Assembly: GCF_000005505.3 (NCBI RefSeq)
Contig: NC_016133.3
Location: 35,240,737 to 35,304,736 of the forward strand
Direction of reading: 5' to 3'
DNA from: Brachypodium distachyon
Lineage: Eukaryota; Streptophyta; Magnoliopsida; Poales; Poaceae
DNA: 64,000 nt
Part shown: positions 24,243 to 36,978 of the stretch, piece by piece
Layout: every line of letters starts with the position of its first letter
Position numbering within the stretch: the stretch's first letter is position 1
The notes under the pieces: model-generated
What the model saw: only the letters and a program-made list of their open reading frames with translations
What the model was told of the DNA's origin: nothing
The model's database searches: none
Made by a program: the position numbers and the translations under genes

Positions 24243-24999
24243 ACGTTTTTTTTTATGTCCCACATGACTTTATTCAAATTCGAAAATCATTACAGATACC
24301 TATAAACAACCTCTATGACAAAATTGCAATGAAATCTCTCAAAAACATATTTTCAGTGGCATTAATCTTTGCAGCACGAGATACTCTTCAGGCTTCAGTA
24401 AAAGGACTATAATTAGACTCGAACGACAACATCGTCACTCGTATCCCTGCACGAACTTATAATCTTCGAAGGTTTCAGAAAACACCTTGAGTCGAATATC
24501 TAAAAATACGAGAAGCTATGAGCGTTGAACGTACTTGCGCTGGGATGATCTCCTAGAGGTGCAGGTTGTCGAACCACATGATCTTCATGAGAACGCCAGA
24601 GAAAAACTCCAAAACCACAAAATATCGGACCAACAAAAACAACATGTCACACTGACAAAGACTCGTCAAATCCACATGAACAGATCTGCGAGGACATACA
24701 CTCAGAATCTTCGTGATCGGACACATCGGATCCGTGACACTACCCATAAGGCACCGCCACAGCAAAAGAAAAACCATAATACCTTTATTTTCGACGGCAT
24801 GCACCGCATCCTCCGACGTAGCGTTGCCGATGAAGATCACGAGACTCATAATATTAAGAACTTCTAAATCGTCTAGGAGTACCTGAGATTCCCCCCACCT
24901 CACAGCCTTAAGATAGCGACAGGAGACGAGGGGACGGTGCTCTACCTTGAAACTCTAAGCTTTCTCCTCTCTTTGTTCTTCTGTTAAACGTCCATATTA
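24243..24999 (-). mobile_element. Possible retroposon insertion
   Basis: 757 bp bounded by a 9-bp direct repeat GACGCCCGG (24234-24242 and 25000-25008). A poly-T run close to the left boundary would be a poly-A tail on the minus strand. That combination suggests a LINE/SINE-type or processed insertion. No reverse transcriptase or known gene product was recognised, and the flanking repeat is GC-rich, so chance is not excluded. Confidence 0.4.
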
Positions 25000-25008
25000 G
25001 ACGCCCGG

Positions 25009-28000
25009 TTGCCAAGTCCCGGAGTCGCCCTCACTTGCCTCTGGCCTATCCAAGCCCAAACCCCTGGATTAGTCCGGTCGGGGAACACTCCCGGGTATGC
25101 CATGTTTGCTCGTTTGGTTATAGACGCGATGGGGATTTTCCCGGCGCAATCCACTTCAACCCACAGGCTAGGCGCAAAAAACATCTCCTCTGGCTCATGG
25201 AATGAAACCACGCGTGGCGGCGAAAGAAGATTTACGGAAGTACCGAGGCAATGGAGGAGTTGGGGCAAAGTCGGTGACTCATACACGCATCGTCCACGGC
25301 GACGACCTCATCGTCTCTGGCCCCGATGCCATACGCGATCTCGTCAGACTTGTTGGAAGCATGTGTGCTTAAACCTCGTCTTGAGTTATCAATTGACAAT
25401 GGCACAACCTTGTGTTAACTAAAAAAAAGGAAACCTTGTTTAAGGGTGTAGCTATATCTAAGAGTCCAAAACATGAAGGAAATGAAGCATTCTCATAGGA
25501 ATTCTAAGCACCAATCCTACAATCCAAATGGCATCATAGGAAAATTACATGCAGAATTCTTTTCCTGTGAAATTTATATGAAAAACCTTTGTTCCAAACT
25601 TGGCATAAAAGTCCAATCAAGGAGAGTTAAAATGTTGGAGGTGCTAACAAAAATATTCACACCACATGCATGCATGGAAACATGTACACTGCATGGTTGA
25701 AAGTAAAGATTCCACTAACCTCTTATCACGTGCATGGTCAGAACGTGATACTAGCATAATCCCGTTCACACACAATGCATGCACCAGCGCATCTGAATGC
25801 TGCAGCCGCGGTTTGCTTGACCCCTCCCTGCCAGAGTTTCACGACGTAGTACTACCATGGATAACAGAGTCGATCAATCGGTCAGGTACATGGTGCTAAA
25901 TGCCAACGAATAGAGCATAAACAATGGGGCATCGTCGTGTAATTGTAATCCTATTGGACTCGTCAAGCAAGCAGACAGCCGCCACGTACACGCTGGGTCA
26001 GTGAGAGTCACTGTTCAGAATCTCAGATCACCGCCCCGGCGGGGCACCGGCCGGCCACCGACGAGGGCGAATTTATATTCGTTGGGAGCCGTGGCCGCCG
26101 CGATAAATGCGGCACGGCCGGTAGGGGCCGATGGGTGCGTGGCAGATCAGGTCGCGTTGCAGCATCTCATCTCATCTCATGCGATCGACAATACAGTGCA
26201 CATTTGTACGTACAATGATGTACCGCGTGCCACTCGGCAGGTCATTTTGAGATCTACAGGCGGTCCCCGAACGATTGCTTTAAAGGCGTGGGGTCGTGTC
26301 AGTGAGCAGCGGCGTGCGTCGAGACAGTTTTTCTCGTTAGAGTGGGAACAAAGAATAAAGGGCTCGAACGCAGGGCGCTCCTCCCTAGAAAAAAGGCCGT
26401 TGATGGTGGGCCGTCCAGCGGCGACGCGAGCTCTCCGTCTCCTCTCTCTCGTCTCGTCTCGCCTCACCTGACCTCTCCGATGAGCGGTGACCATTTGGTT
26501 CCTCGTGTCATGGCCGTCTGATATGCAGATGTCAGCATCACTCTGCGCCGTCTAATCTTATCGCCTTTCACTGCCGTGTGGGTCGTCTGGACTCTAGTAA
26601 TAGGGTGTAGAGCGTAGACGTTGCCGGTCAAACAAGTCTCCTTTTTTCTTCTTCTTCTTCTTGCCTGATCTGCTCGTTGCCGCAAGCAGAAGCGCCTTGA
26701 TTTACGGCCGTTTCCTGCTTTTTCTTCTCTCCAGGGCCCAAGAAGGAAATTCCTTGCGAGTCCCCACAATCCACGGCAAGCATCGCTCCTTTGGAACTCG
26801 GCCTTGGATTAACTAATGATCAGTGATCTGGTTTTATCCGGCCTGGATGGTCTGGTCTGACAGATTATTGTGTCGCCCTCCCGTTAGGCCGCATAATTTG
26901 GGATGTTTGTGTAAAGTTGAAGGCAGGGGGATAGGTAGCTACTAGGGTGCTGCTGATGCTTTGCTCTTTAGTACAGGCACGGAGTACTCCTGCTCATCGT
27001 CTTCTCCCGGATTAGCGCAACGTACGTCCGTGTCAGATTAAGCATCTTGCGTCGCGTTCCTGCTCGCTCGCTCCCAGCCGCATTGTGCTCTGCCATCATT
27101 TCTCCCCTGCTCCGGATTCCCTGGATGGCTGGATGGATGAGTCAAGTCAAGCAAAACCTCCGTTTCCGTTGCAATCGTACTGATCTCGAGCCACGGATGG
27201 AGGTTTCTCCCGAGAAACTCGTCATAGCAGCATTGTCATTTTGTTCTCGAGAAACGAGGAGGGTTGATAGCAGAGGGACAAAAAGCTTGAGACGACAATG
27301 TGCTGGTGTTACTCCAGCTTTTGTTGTGTATCACCGTGTTATTAAATGCCTTTCCGTTAACCGCCTGCGCTAGCTGCGAGCGCCCATTCAATGCAGCGTG
27401 CAGCGGCAACCACCTCCCGCAAAGCCGGTGGCTTGTAGCGGAACCCTTGCCTGGTCGCGTGTGCTCGAGATGATTACCAAACAGGGTTAACCCAAAAAAA
27501 CAGGGCTCAATGCACAGCACCGGACCAACGAACGCACGGTAGCTCGCGCCGAGTGCAGATGTAAAGCGGCCACTTGCATTGCACAACACATGCGGTATGA
27601 TCTATCTGCATGCCGCTTTTGCTGAAAGAGGAACGTAAGGTCGAGAGTCGCTCTGAACATGAATATATTTCAATCGGCCTAACATGGAGGAACAGTTCCG
27701 TCGATCGAGCCAGACGGTACGTGAAATTGCCGGTTGCATTAGGTTCCGATATTACATCACCCATGTTAAACACCGCTTTCGCGGATGAACTGACCGGTAA
27801 AGTGACCGCCGGGACTTATATCCGGCCAGTAGTCCGTGCGTATCGCCGATCCGTCGCTAGCTCCGTCTGTCCATTTCACCGTATCGGTCGACGATCGATC
27901 AACCCATGTGGCATGTGCGCACTTGCTTTCGTCTGTCCAGCCGTTGTAATCATGTCCACGTAGAAGCTTTGGCACTTACTTCACTTCACTTCACACGCTG

Positions 28001-29245
28001 GTATGAACACAGTGGTACTGCTGGAGAAGTCGCTGTTCGTCAAGAATTCAGACCCAGAACCAGAAGATGCTGCTTGCTAGCTCTAGTGGTAGCCCCAAGT
28101 TAGCTAGCTGTGTGAGTGAGTAATCATCTCTGCCGTGCTAGCTAGTAGATGGTGTGTCTTGGCTATGCCTCGTTGCGGTGGTGATGAAGAGGCAGCTACG
28201 TACTTAACTGAAGCAGGGCACGCGCACATTTTACGATTCAGCGCTGCCAAGGAGATGCCGGGCCGGCGAGCGAGCACGGCACTGGCAGTGTGCCGAGCAC
28301 ACCGCCCAGGCGCAGAAGTAACATTACTTTACTCGATATCCCCCAACCGGCACGGATGCAGGCAGTATACTGGAGTGCGTGGCATCATGCTGTTTGCCAG
28401 ACGGCCGGTTGCCATGCATGATTGCTGTTAATTGCCTGGCCGGCCGGCCGGCAGGAGTACTCTGCTCGTCGACCCAATTATTCCTGACAAAACAACTCCT
28501 TTCATCCGTGGATGGATCGACCAGGCGTTCTGTTCTGATCCAACAAAGCAAAATTGCTCACGCGAACGAGCGCACTGCAACTGCATGCGTACGCACGGTC
28601 TACTGATCAACTGCTGGAAGCCTTGAATCGATCACAGAGAGACAGAGATAGAGCGGCGCCAACTGGCAGGTGAGTGCCGAGCATTAACTCCGCTCGTGCT
28701 CAGCGCCTCGAAGTCGCGATGCAGTTAGGTGTGCACGTATCAGATCAGACCACCGTCTAGCGACCGTTCACAGAACGCACCGTTGCTCACCTACAGGCGA
28801 GAAATATCAAGAAGAAAGTCACCGGAAAGCGACCTGGCGATCACGGTCACGAGCCGGCCCGCGAGCGAGTGAGCCAACGCCGCGACGCGATGCTCTGTTC
28901 CTCTGACCAGATGCTTAGCTGCGATCGATCGATGCATGCAGTCCCATGCATTATTGCCGGGCCAGATGTGGCTTTGGTGCGTCGCAACGTTAATACTCCG
29001 TGCATTATATCGATCGATGGAATGAAAGTGTTTCCCCGCAAAAATAATAAGTAAATAAAGAGTATTTTTTAAACCTTGAACTGTAAAGCCGGTCAAAATC
29101 GAACCTCTATCTTCTAATCCCTTACTAGTCTGGTCATTAGTGACATTAGGAACGTATAGAGCCATGAACTGACAATATACTGACTATTGCCAATTAAATA
29201 TGTTTGAAACCTTGACCTTGTTGGGCCGATCGAAATCAAACCTCC
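25009..29245. other. Intergenic, nothing recognised
   Basis: 4.2 kb without a convincing gene. Many short frames on both strands lack domains, and no repeats with clear ends were seen. Confidence 0.4.
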
Positions 29246-29821
29246 ACCTTGTGATCACTGAAATCAACACCCTGACGTACTATTCCTGGTCATTAATTAT
29301 CTTAAGAACGTGTACAAAAGTGATAGCCGACGTGGCCATGCTCAGGCCTAGTATCACATTGACTAATTATTGCAAGGTGGATTTTGTGTGGTGAGAAAAC
29401 TGAGATTGCCGCTTTATTTTGATGGTTTTGACTTTTGAGTAAGATTTTTTTCTCAAGAATGCAACCCAGCTGGTGCCACAAAACCGCCACTACGTACGTA
29501 CAGTGTCGCTATGTGTGATAAGACACTAATAATCTAAAGTTATTTAGAGACAATTATAGCGTCTCTACGGGTTATTCCTCTTGTAGTGACCTTGTAATCA
29601 CTAAAATCAACACCTTGGCGTTACTATTCCCGGTCATTAGTTATCTTAAGAACATGTACAAAAGTGATAGAAGACGTGGCCACGCTCAAGCCTAGTATCA
29701 CATTGACTAACTATTGCAAGGTGGATTTTGTGTGGTGAGAAAACTACGAGATCGCCGCTTTATTTTGATGGTTTTGACTTTTGAGTAAGTTTTTTTTTCA
29801 AGAATGCAACCCAGTTGGTGC
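29246..29821 (+). repeat. Direct duplication of ~230 bp
   Basis: 29246-29476 and 29589-29821 are near-identical direct copies. Shared stretches include TATCACATTGACTAA, TGCAAGGTGGATTTTGTG and CTTTATTTTGATGG. They are separated by about 110 bp. Non-coding. Confidence 0.8.
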
Positions 29822-30524
29822 ATCATCAATTAAAGAAGAAGGGTCAGAAGACCAATTACAACGCCGCTAAGCGGCTATATCGCTAAATAGGCAAAGAAGT
29901 GTGCGTGGCATCAAGTAACCCACTCGCCAAAGCGGTCGAAAAAGACAACCCACCCTTAAGAAGCCCAGTGCTTTTCCATCGCAACGCCTCCTCATAGTGG
30001 CGGTGCTAGAATTGCAAACTTGTGATGTCAATATGTAATATTATTTAAAAAATACCAAATTTTTCACATGAATTTACACTTGTATATGGAGATTTTGCTA
30101 AAACGATGTGTAGTCAGTTGACTACACAACCATAGCTTGGGTTCACCATTGCCTCCTCGAGGATGGTCAGGAGTACTCTAAATGGTTCTACTGAAGACCA
30201 TGTCATTCCGGTGACACTAAATGGTTGAAAACACAAGAGAGACCATCATGCGATAGTCCTTGGTCTCGCCAGGAGGTCCGGTGATGGCGGCCCTGACTAA
30301 TTAGTTATACATGAAACTTATGTTATTCCAGTTGCAACCATGTCGTTCCGTTGAATCATATACCCAATCAAGATGTTGAATGTGAGATTTCGGTCTCCAA
30401 CACTATCATTGCAAATAGTCACCACGTTTCTTAAGCAATGTGACATTCTATAGAGAATGTGACCATATGAGTTAGCGTTAGCCAACACGTGAGTAAACCG
30501 GTATCGAAACCTTGTTATGAGTAG
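29822..30524. other. Intergenic, nothing recognised
   Basis: No gene or mobile-element ends seen. Confidence 0.45.
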
Positions 30525-30532
30525 CATAGACC

Positions 30533-31075
30533 TAGGGTTGCTAGTGGGACGGACCTGCCACTTATCCGGTCTCCCATCCCACCAAATGAACCCACTTAAT
30601 CCAACTAACGATGCCCACATGTCCCGCACGGGCTGAAGCGGATGAACCCATCAAACCCACCGGGAACCCACGTATCCCGTTCTCTCAATAACCGTACATC
30701 AGAGCCACACTGAGGGGGCAGAACCTGGTGTCGTGCAGGTGTCGCGTTCACCGTCGGCCTTGGCGTGGCGGTCAGGGTGGTGGACGAGCGCGAGGAGGAA
30801 GAAGACGGCCTCGCAGGCGTCCTGCCAGAGCCCCACCGCGTCTTGGGAGCGGCCGGCGGGCAGCAGGGGCGCGCGGCAGCTTTCGGGTGGCCGGCGGGCA
30901 GCAACTTCAGGCAGCAGTACAAGTTGACGGGATTAAGAAGGATTTATGCGCTCAGCCCACTTAACTCGCTGAATCCGTTGGGCATTAGTAGATGGGAGGT
31001 GGGTACGATTAGACGCCCGCCGGGATTGAGTAAACGGGAAGTGGACGGGAGGATCCCACCCCACTTGCATCCCTA
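30533..31075. mobile_element. Non-autonomous hAT element, 543 bp
   Basis: Terminal inverted repeats TAGGGTTGCTAGTGGGACGG and, from the right, TAGGGATGCAAGTGGGGTGG. A perfect 8-bp target duplication CATAGACC lies at 30525-30532 and 31076-31083, the hAT length. The GC-rich core (about 30720-30920) differs from the AT-rich flanks and may be captured host sequence; read on the minus strand it includes ALVHHPDRHAKADG, reminiscent of a J-domain HPD loop. No transposase. Confidence 0.85.
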
Positions 31076-31083
31076 CATAGACC

Positions 31084-32404
31084 CTCTCATGGAACAGGAA
31101 GCAGAGGTTTGATTTCGACTGTCTCTACTAGCTCAAGTTTTTTTTTAGGAAAAGCGCAGGCTAGCTCAAGGTTTAAGCAGGCTTTACTCATAAATAAATG
31201 TAATAGATGTGTTTGGTATTTCGATGGGCATCTTGCATGTGCCAAAAAATTATCGTCTTTACCGGCCAACTTAATTCTGCGGCAGCTATCGATGGAGATA
31301 CTGCGGGCTCTTGCGGGCATGTGGGATGATATGGAGTTTAAGGGCAAATGGGGTCGAAAAGCAGCATTTGCGCAGGGCGTTCCATTATCCTGGCTTTCTT
31401 TATGCCGATCGGTCACATCGTTTCTTGGGGAAATTCAGCGTCGCTAGCGCATTATTGCCTGCGCTAAGGATTAGCGGAAAAGGCAATGTACAGCTATGCA
31501 ATTCGGAAATACATTGGGCTGTTGTGCTCGATCGGAGTAAAGCTAGCGGTATCTTTCCGAAAACTGAAGTCTGAACACTCGTTCAGGTTAGGAACCGGAT
31601 GCACCCAAGACTAAACCTCCGATTAAATCCTGGTCAAGCAAGGAATCCCAATTCAATTTTTCTTTAGAGAAACTAGTCTCAATTCTCAAGTAATTCAGTT
31701 GGTTTAGATTCTAATCTTCACTGTTGGCACCAACAAATATGCAGACCACCCGTAGCTTCACAAGTACGAGATCACAGATTCATCGGTCATGCATGGTGTG
31801 TTTACTGTCAACTTTTCCAGTGAAACACACCAGTACTGGAGTTAATCAGCGTACGGTCTGCTTTCTCGCCCCCATCATATCTAAACAAAAAGGAGAAAAA
31901 CGCAGAAGCAACACCGCAGGATCTGTATCCCGTCTCCATTGCAAAAATTGGAACGGACATGGCAGAATAACCAAATAAACCTACGTTTTAACTCAATGCG
32001 CACTTTGCAGCTGAGTTTTGGCCAGGTATGGAGTGTGAAGCCTGAACCCGTTCTCTTCTCACGTCATGGGCAGACGGGCCACCACGGCACATGCCGACAT
32101 TTCTCCCACGCACCTCCAGTCCTGCTCTGTTCTGTGCGTTCCTTCGAACTCGTCTGCGATCCGAGGCAGCTGAAGCCTGAGGGGGGCCTGAGCTAAGCTG
32201 CATGGCAGCTAGCTAACCACCAGCCCCAACTATCATCTGCCGCCTTTAATTCGCGCTGCCGTAACACGATGAGTCTGCATGCATTCGAGCCAGGCCATGT
32301 GCCACCCAACATGGCACGTTCGCCCCCCCTCCTCTGCTTCTGCTCTGCTCTCGCGCATCACACAGCGCCTCCCCCGGCTCGTTACCGGCGTACCCGACCC
32401 GGCT
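31084..32404. other. Upstream region of expansin locus 4
   Basis: No gene recognised between the hAT element and the TATA box. C-rich promoter-like sequence begins near 32280. Confidence 0.5.
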
Positions 32405-32412
32405 TATAAATA
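32405..32412 (+). promoter_or_regulatory. TATA box of expansin locus 4
   Basis: TATAAATA about 119 bp upstream of the ATG, the same spacing as the other three loci, followed by a C/A-rich leader. Confidence 0.75.
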
Positions 32413-32530
32413 GCCCCACCGCACCACGGCCACCTCCCCACTTACAACAAGAACCAAACAAGCCCATCACTCCTCTCACACTACACTCCCCACAGCTCAG
32501 ATCCACAGCAACACACTGCCAAGCAGAGGA

Positions 32531-34389
32531 ATGGGCACGCTCTCCTCCTTCGCTGCTCTGGCGGCGCTCCTCGCCGTCCTGGCCGCCGACGCCGGCGCCG
32601 TGGAGTTCAACGTCACCGACGCCACCCCGGCCGACTACGGCGGCGCGGGTCTCAACAGCAGCGAGGCCGCCGTGTACTGGGGCCCATGGACCCCGGCCAG
32701 GGCCACCTGGTACGGCCAGCCCAATGGCGCCGGCCCCGACGACAACGGTGAGGATGAATCAAAAGCACCCACATTTCTCGTTCTTCTTGCTTTTGCTTTT
32801 CCGCGTTCTTGTGGAAGAAACGAAATGTGGCTCATGTCGGTGTGGTGAATCTTTGCTGCTGCTAGGTGGCGCCTGCGGCTTCAAGCACACCAACCAGTAC
32901 CCGTTCGCGTCCATGACCTCCTGCGGCAACCAGCCATTGTTCAAGGACGGCAAGGGATGCGGCTCCTGCTACAAGGTAAATAAAACCAAAACAAACAGTT
33001 CATTGCAAGCGTTGCCGCCCGTTGCAGTCTGTCTCTGCGCCGGCCGGTCGTCGGTCCTGGAGCGTCTGCGAGTGGACCCCACATGCATGTGCGTCGTGTG
33101 TGTGGGGTGTGCTCTCTCAGTCGCTTTCCGTGACACTGTCGTCTTTTTCTGTGCGGCGTTGCCGTTGCCGCGCATTGATTGGCGCTCTCTCTCTTCTACA
33201 GCATCTCTGAGGTGCTTTGTTGCTGTTTGAGGCTGACGTTTTGTTTCTGTTTCGTGGGTTCAGATCAGATGCCGAAAGGACCAGTCCTGCTCCGGCAGGA
33301 CGGAGACGGTGATCATCACCGACATGAACTACTACCCCGTGGCGCCGTTCCACTTCGACCTCAGCGGCACGGCGTTCGGCAGGCTCGCCAAGCCCGGCCT
33401 CAACGACAAGCTCCGTCACTCCGGCATCATCGACATCGAGTTCACCAGGTCAGTCTCTGAACACACAAATTGTGTCTCTTCTGCTGCCACACACTCCGTA
33501 GTAATTTTGAACCCAAGACGTCACTGTATTCGTTGAGTACTAGTGTAGCAGTTTTAGTTTGTACCGTTTGTCAGTATGATTTCCGTCCAATTCCTCGTCG
33601 AGTTTTCCACCGGCCAAGTCTGGCAGTTCAAAGTTAAAAAAGTTCGGTAGGGGGTGGAATTGGGTCGACCCAACCGCCTACATTACTCTCTGCCGGACAC
33701 GGGCGCCAGACGCACTGACCGTGGCGGTCCCTCGTCTGCTCTTCGCATGCATGTGCAGCTACCATAGCACAGATCTTACCTTTATTGCTCGGGCCCAACG
33801 CACCTCTTTTTTGCAGCGTTAGCATATGCGTGGCCTGCCACCATACGGCACCGGCCACCCATTTCCGTCTCCTGTCACACAGCTTTATCAGACAAAATAC
33901 TGGCCGAGCCCCTGATCCAAACATATAGAAACGCAAAAAATATTCCACGGCAAGATCGAGGAAGAAAACAAAACTAGGACTAGTGTATTACACATCGTAC
34001 CATTTTCTACTCTTTTTGTCTAAATCTTTGCGTCTGTGGGGTGCAGGGTGCCGTGTGAGTTCCCGGGGCTGAAGATCGGGTTCCACGTGGAGGAGTACTC
34101 AAACCCGGTCTACTTCGCGGTGCTGGTGGAGTACGAGGACGGCGACGGCGACGTGGTGCAGGTGGACCTGATGGAGTCCAAGACAGCCCACGGGCCGCTA
34201 ACGGGCCAGTGGACGCGGATGAGGGAGTCGTGGGGGTCCATCTGGAGGCTGGACTCCAACCACCGCCTGCAGGCCCCGTTCTCCATCCGCATCACCAACG
34301 AGTCCGGCAAGAGGCTCATCGCCCGGGAGGTTATCCCGGCCAACTGGAGGCCCAACACCTTCTACCGATCCTTCGTCCAGTACAGCTGA
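32531..34389 (+). CDS. EXPB: Beta-expansin, locus 4 (284 aa)
   Basis: Secreted wall-loosening protein. Exons 32531-32747, 32866-32975, 33264-33448 and 34047-34389 total 855 bp in phase, all GT-AG. Signal peptide about residues 1-24, then a longer N-terminal linker than its paralogues with two N-glycosylation sequons (NVT, NSS). The DPBB domain has [25 protein letters not shown] and an intact HFD (residues 139-141). CBM63 occupies the last ~100 residues and ends VQYS. Intron 3 is about 600 bp, the longest in the cluster. The 185-bp exon 3 and the [12 protein letters not shown] motif pair it with locus 3. It is the only plus-strand copy. Confidence 0.95.
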
Positions 34390-35835
34390 ACCGGCCGGTC
34401 CCCACGGGCGCCATCGCCGCTTCTACTGCTAATAGGAGTACTAGTAATAATTACTACAGTACTAGTATTACGCAGCTAGCAGCTGCTACAAGGTCTCGTC
34501 GGGGAGAGTCCGGCTGTCGCCATTGCGTTTTGGTGTAAACTGTATCGTTTGGGGGAGTGTGTGTGGTATGGCCGTATGGGGTGCGTCCTTTTAGGTGAGG
34601 CGTCGTCTCGAGGAAGAAAGTGTCCGTCCGGGAGTATGGTTGGGGTCTGGGTCTCTAGGGCCGTGACGAGGGTTGGAGTCATGAAATATTGCAGTATTGG
34701 CAAGTGGGGGAGGCAAAGCTGTGTGGGAAATGGAGGAGGCAGGCGTACAAGATACGCTCTCCCGCCCACTGTCGCTTTATAATTTACCATTCAAGGCGGT
34801 GATTAATGGAAAAGTATATTGTTATTATATTAAACATGCTCCTCCATCCCCGTACCCCTGTCCTTTTTTTTTACATTTGATGTGCAACTACTTTCATTGG
34901 ATCCTCGCATGGTAAAACCGAGCAAGTTGATTCGCACGCGCACGTCTCATGTCTGTCTTGGTAAGCAAAAGTTCGACGTGCAGAGAAAGCATAAAAAAAT
35001 CGCAATGTTTGGCAGCTATCATGTCGTACCACGCAAAAGGAAAGTTGGCACCGGCCGGGTAGCCTGATTTTTTCTTTTCTTGAAACTGAAATCTGAAGGC
35101 TGAACTTGTTCCCGCGCGCGGTAAATTTTAAAGACTGGTTTCACACTTTCACGGCCGGATTCACTTTACACGCTGCCCTTTTCTGTAGATAGATTCCATA
35201 GTTACTACGACTAACATGATAGGTTGCCGGAAAAGCGTCAAAGCACGCAGCACAACTAACCAATCTCCTTGCGAGCTAGAGCTAGTACGGCCTTCGATAA
35301 AGCACGCTCGTCCATACGGACATACGGTACCAACATTTCTTGTTCCATCAAGCATGGGCACCAGCAGCAAGCATTATAGCATAGCCTTTTCTTTCTACGA
35401 CGGTCTTGCCACTTCGGTGCGTGCCAACCTAGGCTAGAAAAGAGAAATTCCCCGGCCTGCACCGGTCAAACAGAACAGAGCCCGGCACCGCCGCGATCCA
35501 ACAGCGTCCGGTCAAACCAAACCAAACCAAACGAACCGTCCCATCTCTCGCCCGCGCGCCCTCCAAATCCCTATTAGCTGTGTCCCGCTGCCGCGTACGA
35601 TCGAGTATGCTTTGCACTTGAAGGGCATCGCAAGCGCACGATGAGCTGCTTTGCACTCGTAATTCCTTTGCTGGCTTGCTTCTGCTACTGTTTCTGAGTC
35701 CTGATGCCAGTATGCGACACCTCGTGTGCGCATCGGTCCTTGCCGCTTCCTGCGAAATCATGCCCACGGATATGATCGAATCGAGACGGATAAGCCCAAA
35801 CGTCGTCTGTATGATCAGTGTTGTGAATATGTATA
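34390..35835. other. 3' flank of expansin locus 4, no gene
   Basis: Probable 3' UTR for the first few hundred bases, then intergenic sequence without recognised content. Confidence 0.45.
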
Positions 35836-35966
35836 CTCTATCCGACCAACAAAAGATAGACTTAATTTTCACTACATTTGAATGTATCTGTACACTAAGT
35901 CATATCTAGATACATTCAAATTTTGATAAATTTAAGCCATCTTCATCTTTTTTTAGACGGAGAAAG
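35836..35966. mobile_element. Stowaway MITE
   Basis: 131 bp between TA dinucleotides, with inverted ends CTCTATCCGACCAACAAAAG and, from the right, CTTTCTCCGTCTAAAAAAAG. The interior is also near-palindromic (ACATTTGAATGTATCT / AGATACATTCAAATTT). Confidence 0.75.
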
Positions 35967-36978
35967 TATTAAAATCTAGGGCTCTCTTGTTCTGAAATTT
36001 GCATGGAGCGGACCGGACCGGTCAGGCCACACGGCTTGGTTGACTGACCGACACTAGTCTTGTTTTGGAGGCTCCTTTCCCTCTTTCTCTTAAAAGAAAA
36101 GAAAAATCTTATCCGCAGATCGAGCTGGTTTCCCCGCGGTTCACGGCATGTGCGCCTGCATGGCGCCCAGGCCCATGGAGTCAAAGAAAAGGTGACCTGT
36201 ACCCTGTACCTTGCCGCCGACCGGTACGGCATCGCTAGCTTGCGATCCGCCTACGCATGTGTGCTGCTGAATTATTGTCATTATTCCTCCACTTTTTTTT
36301 TCTTCTCCCTGGCACGCACCGGAATAAGTCATTATTATCACTAAGTAGACACTAGGATACTGCTACTTGTAGCAGTGCGGACGAGCGGTCCAAGCAGCTC
36401 CATCGACATGCCAAAAGAGCAACGAAATCATCACTCACTTTCTCGGTCAGTCAGGCTACTACTGCGGCACACCGGTTTGGAGCACCACCGGAGGAAAGAG
36501 TATCTCGGCAAATTGGCATGCGGTTGGAGTTGGAATGGGACGGAGATTGATACGGAGGAGTAAAAAAGATCTGGCAAAACGAGGAGCGGTTGGCACCAAT
36601 GGAACGGTAGGAGGCTGCGCAATGATTGACTTGAGCTAGCTAGCGAGCTGAGCTGCTTCCCATGTCCTACATTCACTTGCCGACAATGACATGCAGGCTG
36701 CAGCAACAACAGCCGTGGAGAAAGTCATACTATGAGGTTAACCGGACCTCACGTACAAATCTGGTGCAATTACTTGATGTTGATGATACAAACGGAGCGT
36801 ATCGATCTAGCGGTGTGATTATACACACACACTAGAAGAGGTCAAAAAGGGCAAAAAAATAATAAAATTAAATACCGATGTACCATGTGCGTTCGTATCG
36901 ACGGATTTTGTCTCGAAAGGCCTGTGTTGGCCCTGCTGCTGTACGACGACCGTAGGGACCGTACTACACGATGTACGA
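35967..36978. other. 3' flank of the bHLH gene, no other gene
   Basis: Nothing beyond probable 3' UTR near 36850-36978. Confidence 0.45.

Noticed and set aside
25270..25365. HGDDLIVSG-like peptide resembling a copia reverse-transcriptase YVDD box
   Set aside because: Only about 10 residues match and no other reverse-transcriptase motif is nearby.
29486..29588. CACTAC...GTAGTG bounded segment between the direct repeats
   Set aside because: Ends resemble a tiny CACTA element, but no 3-bp target duplication and too short to support.
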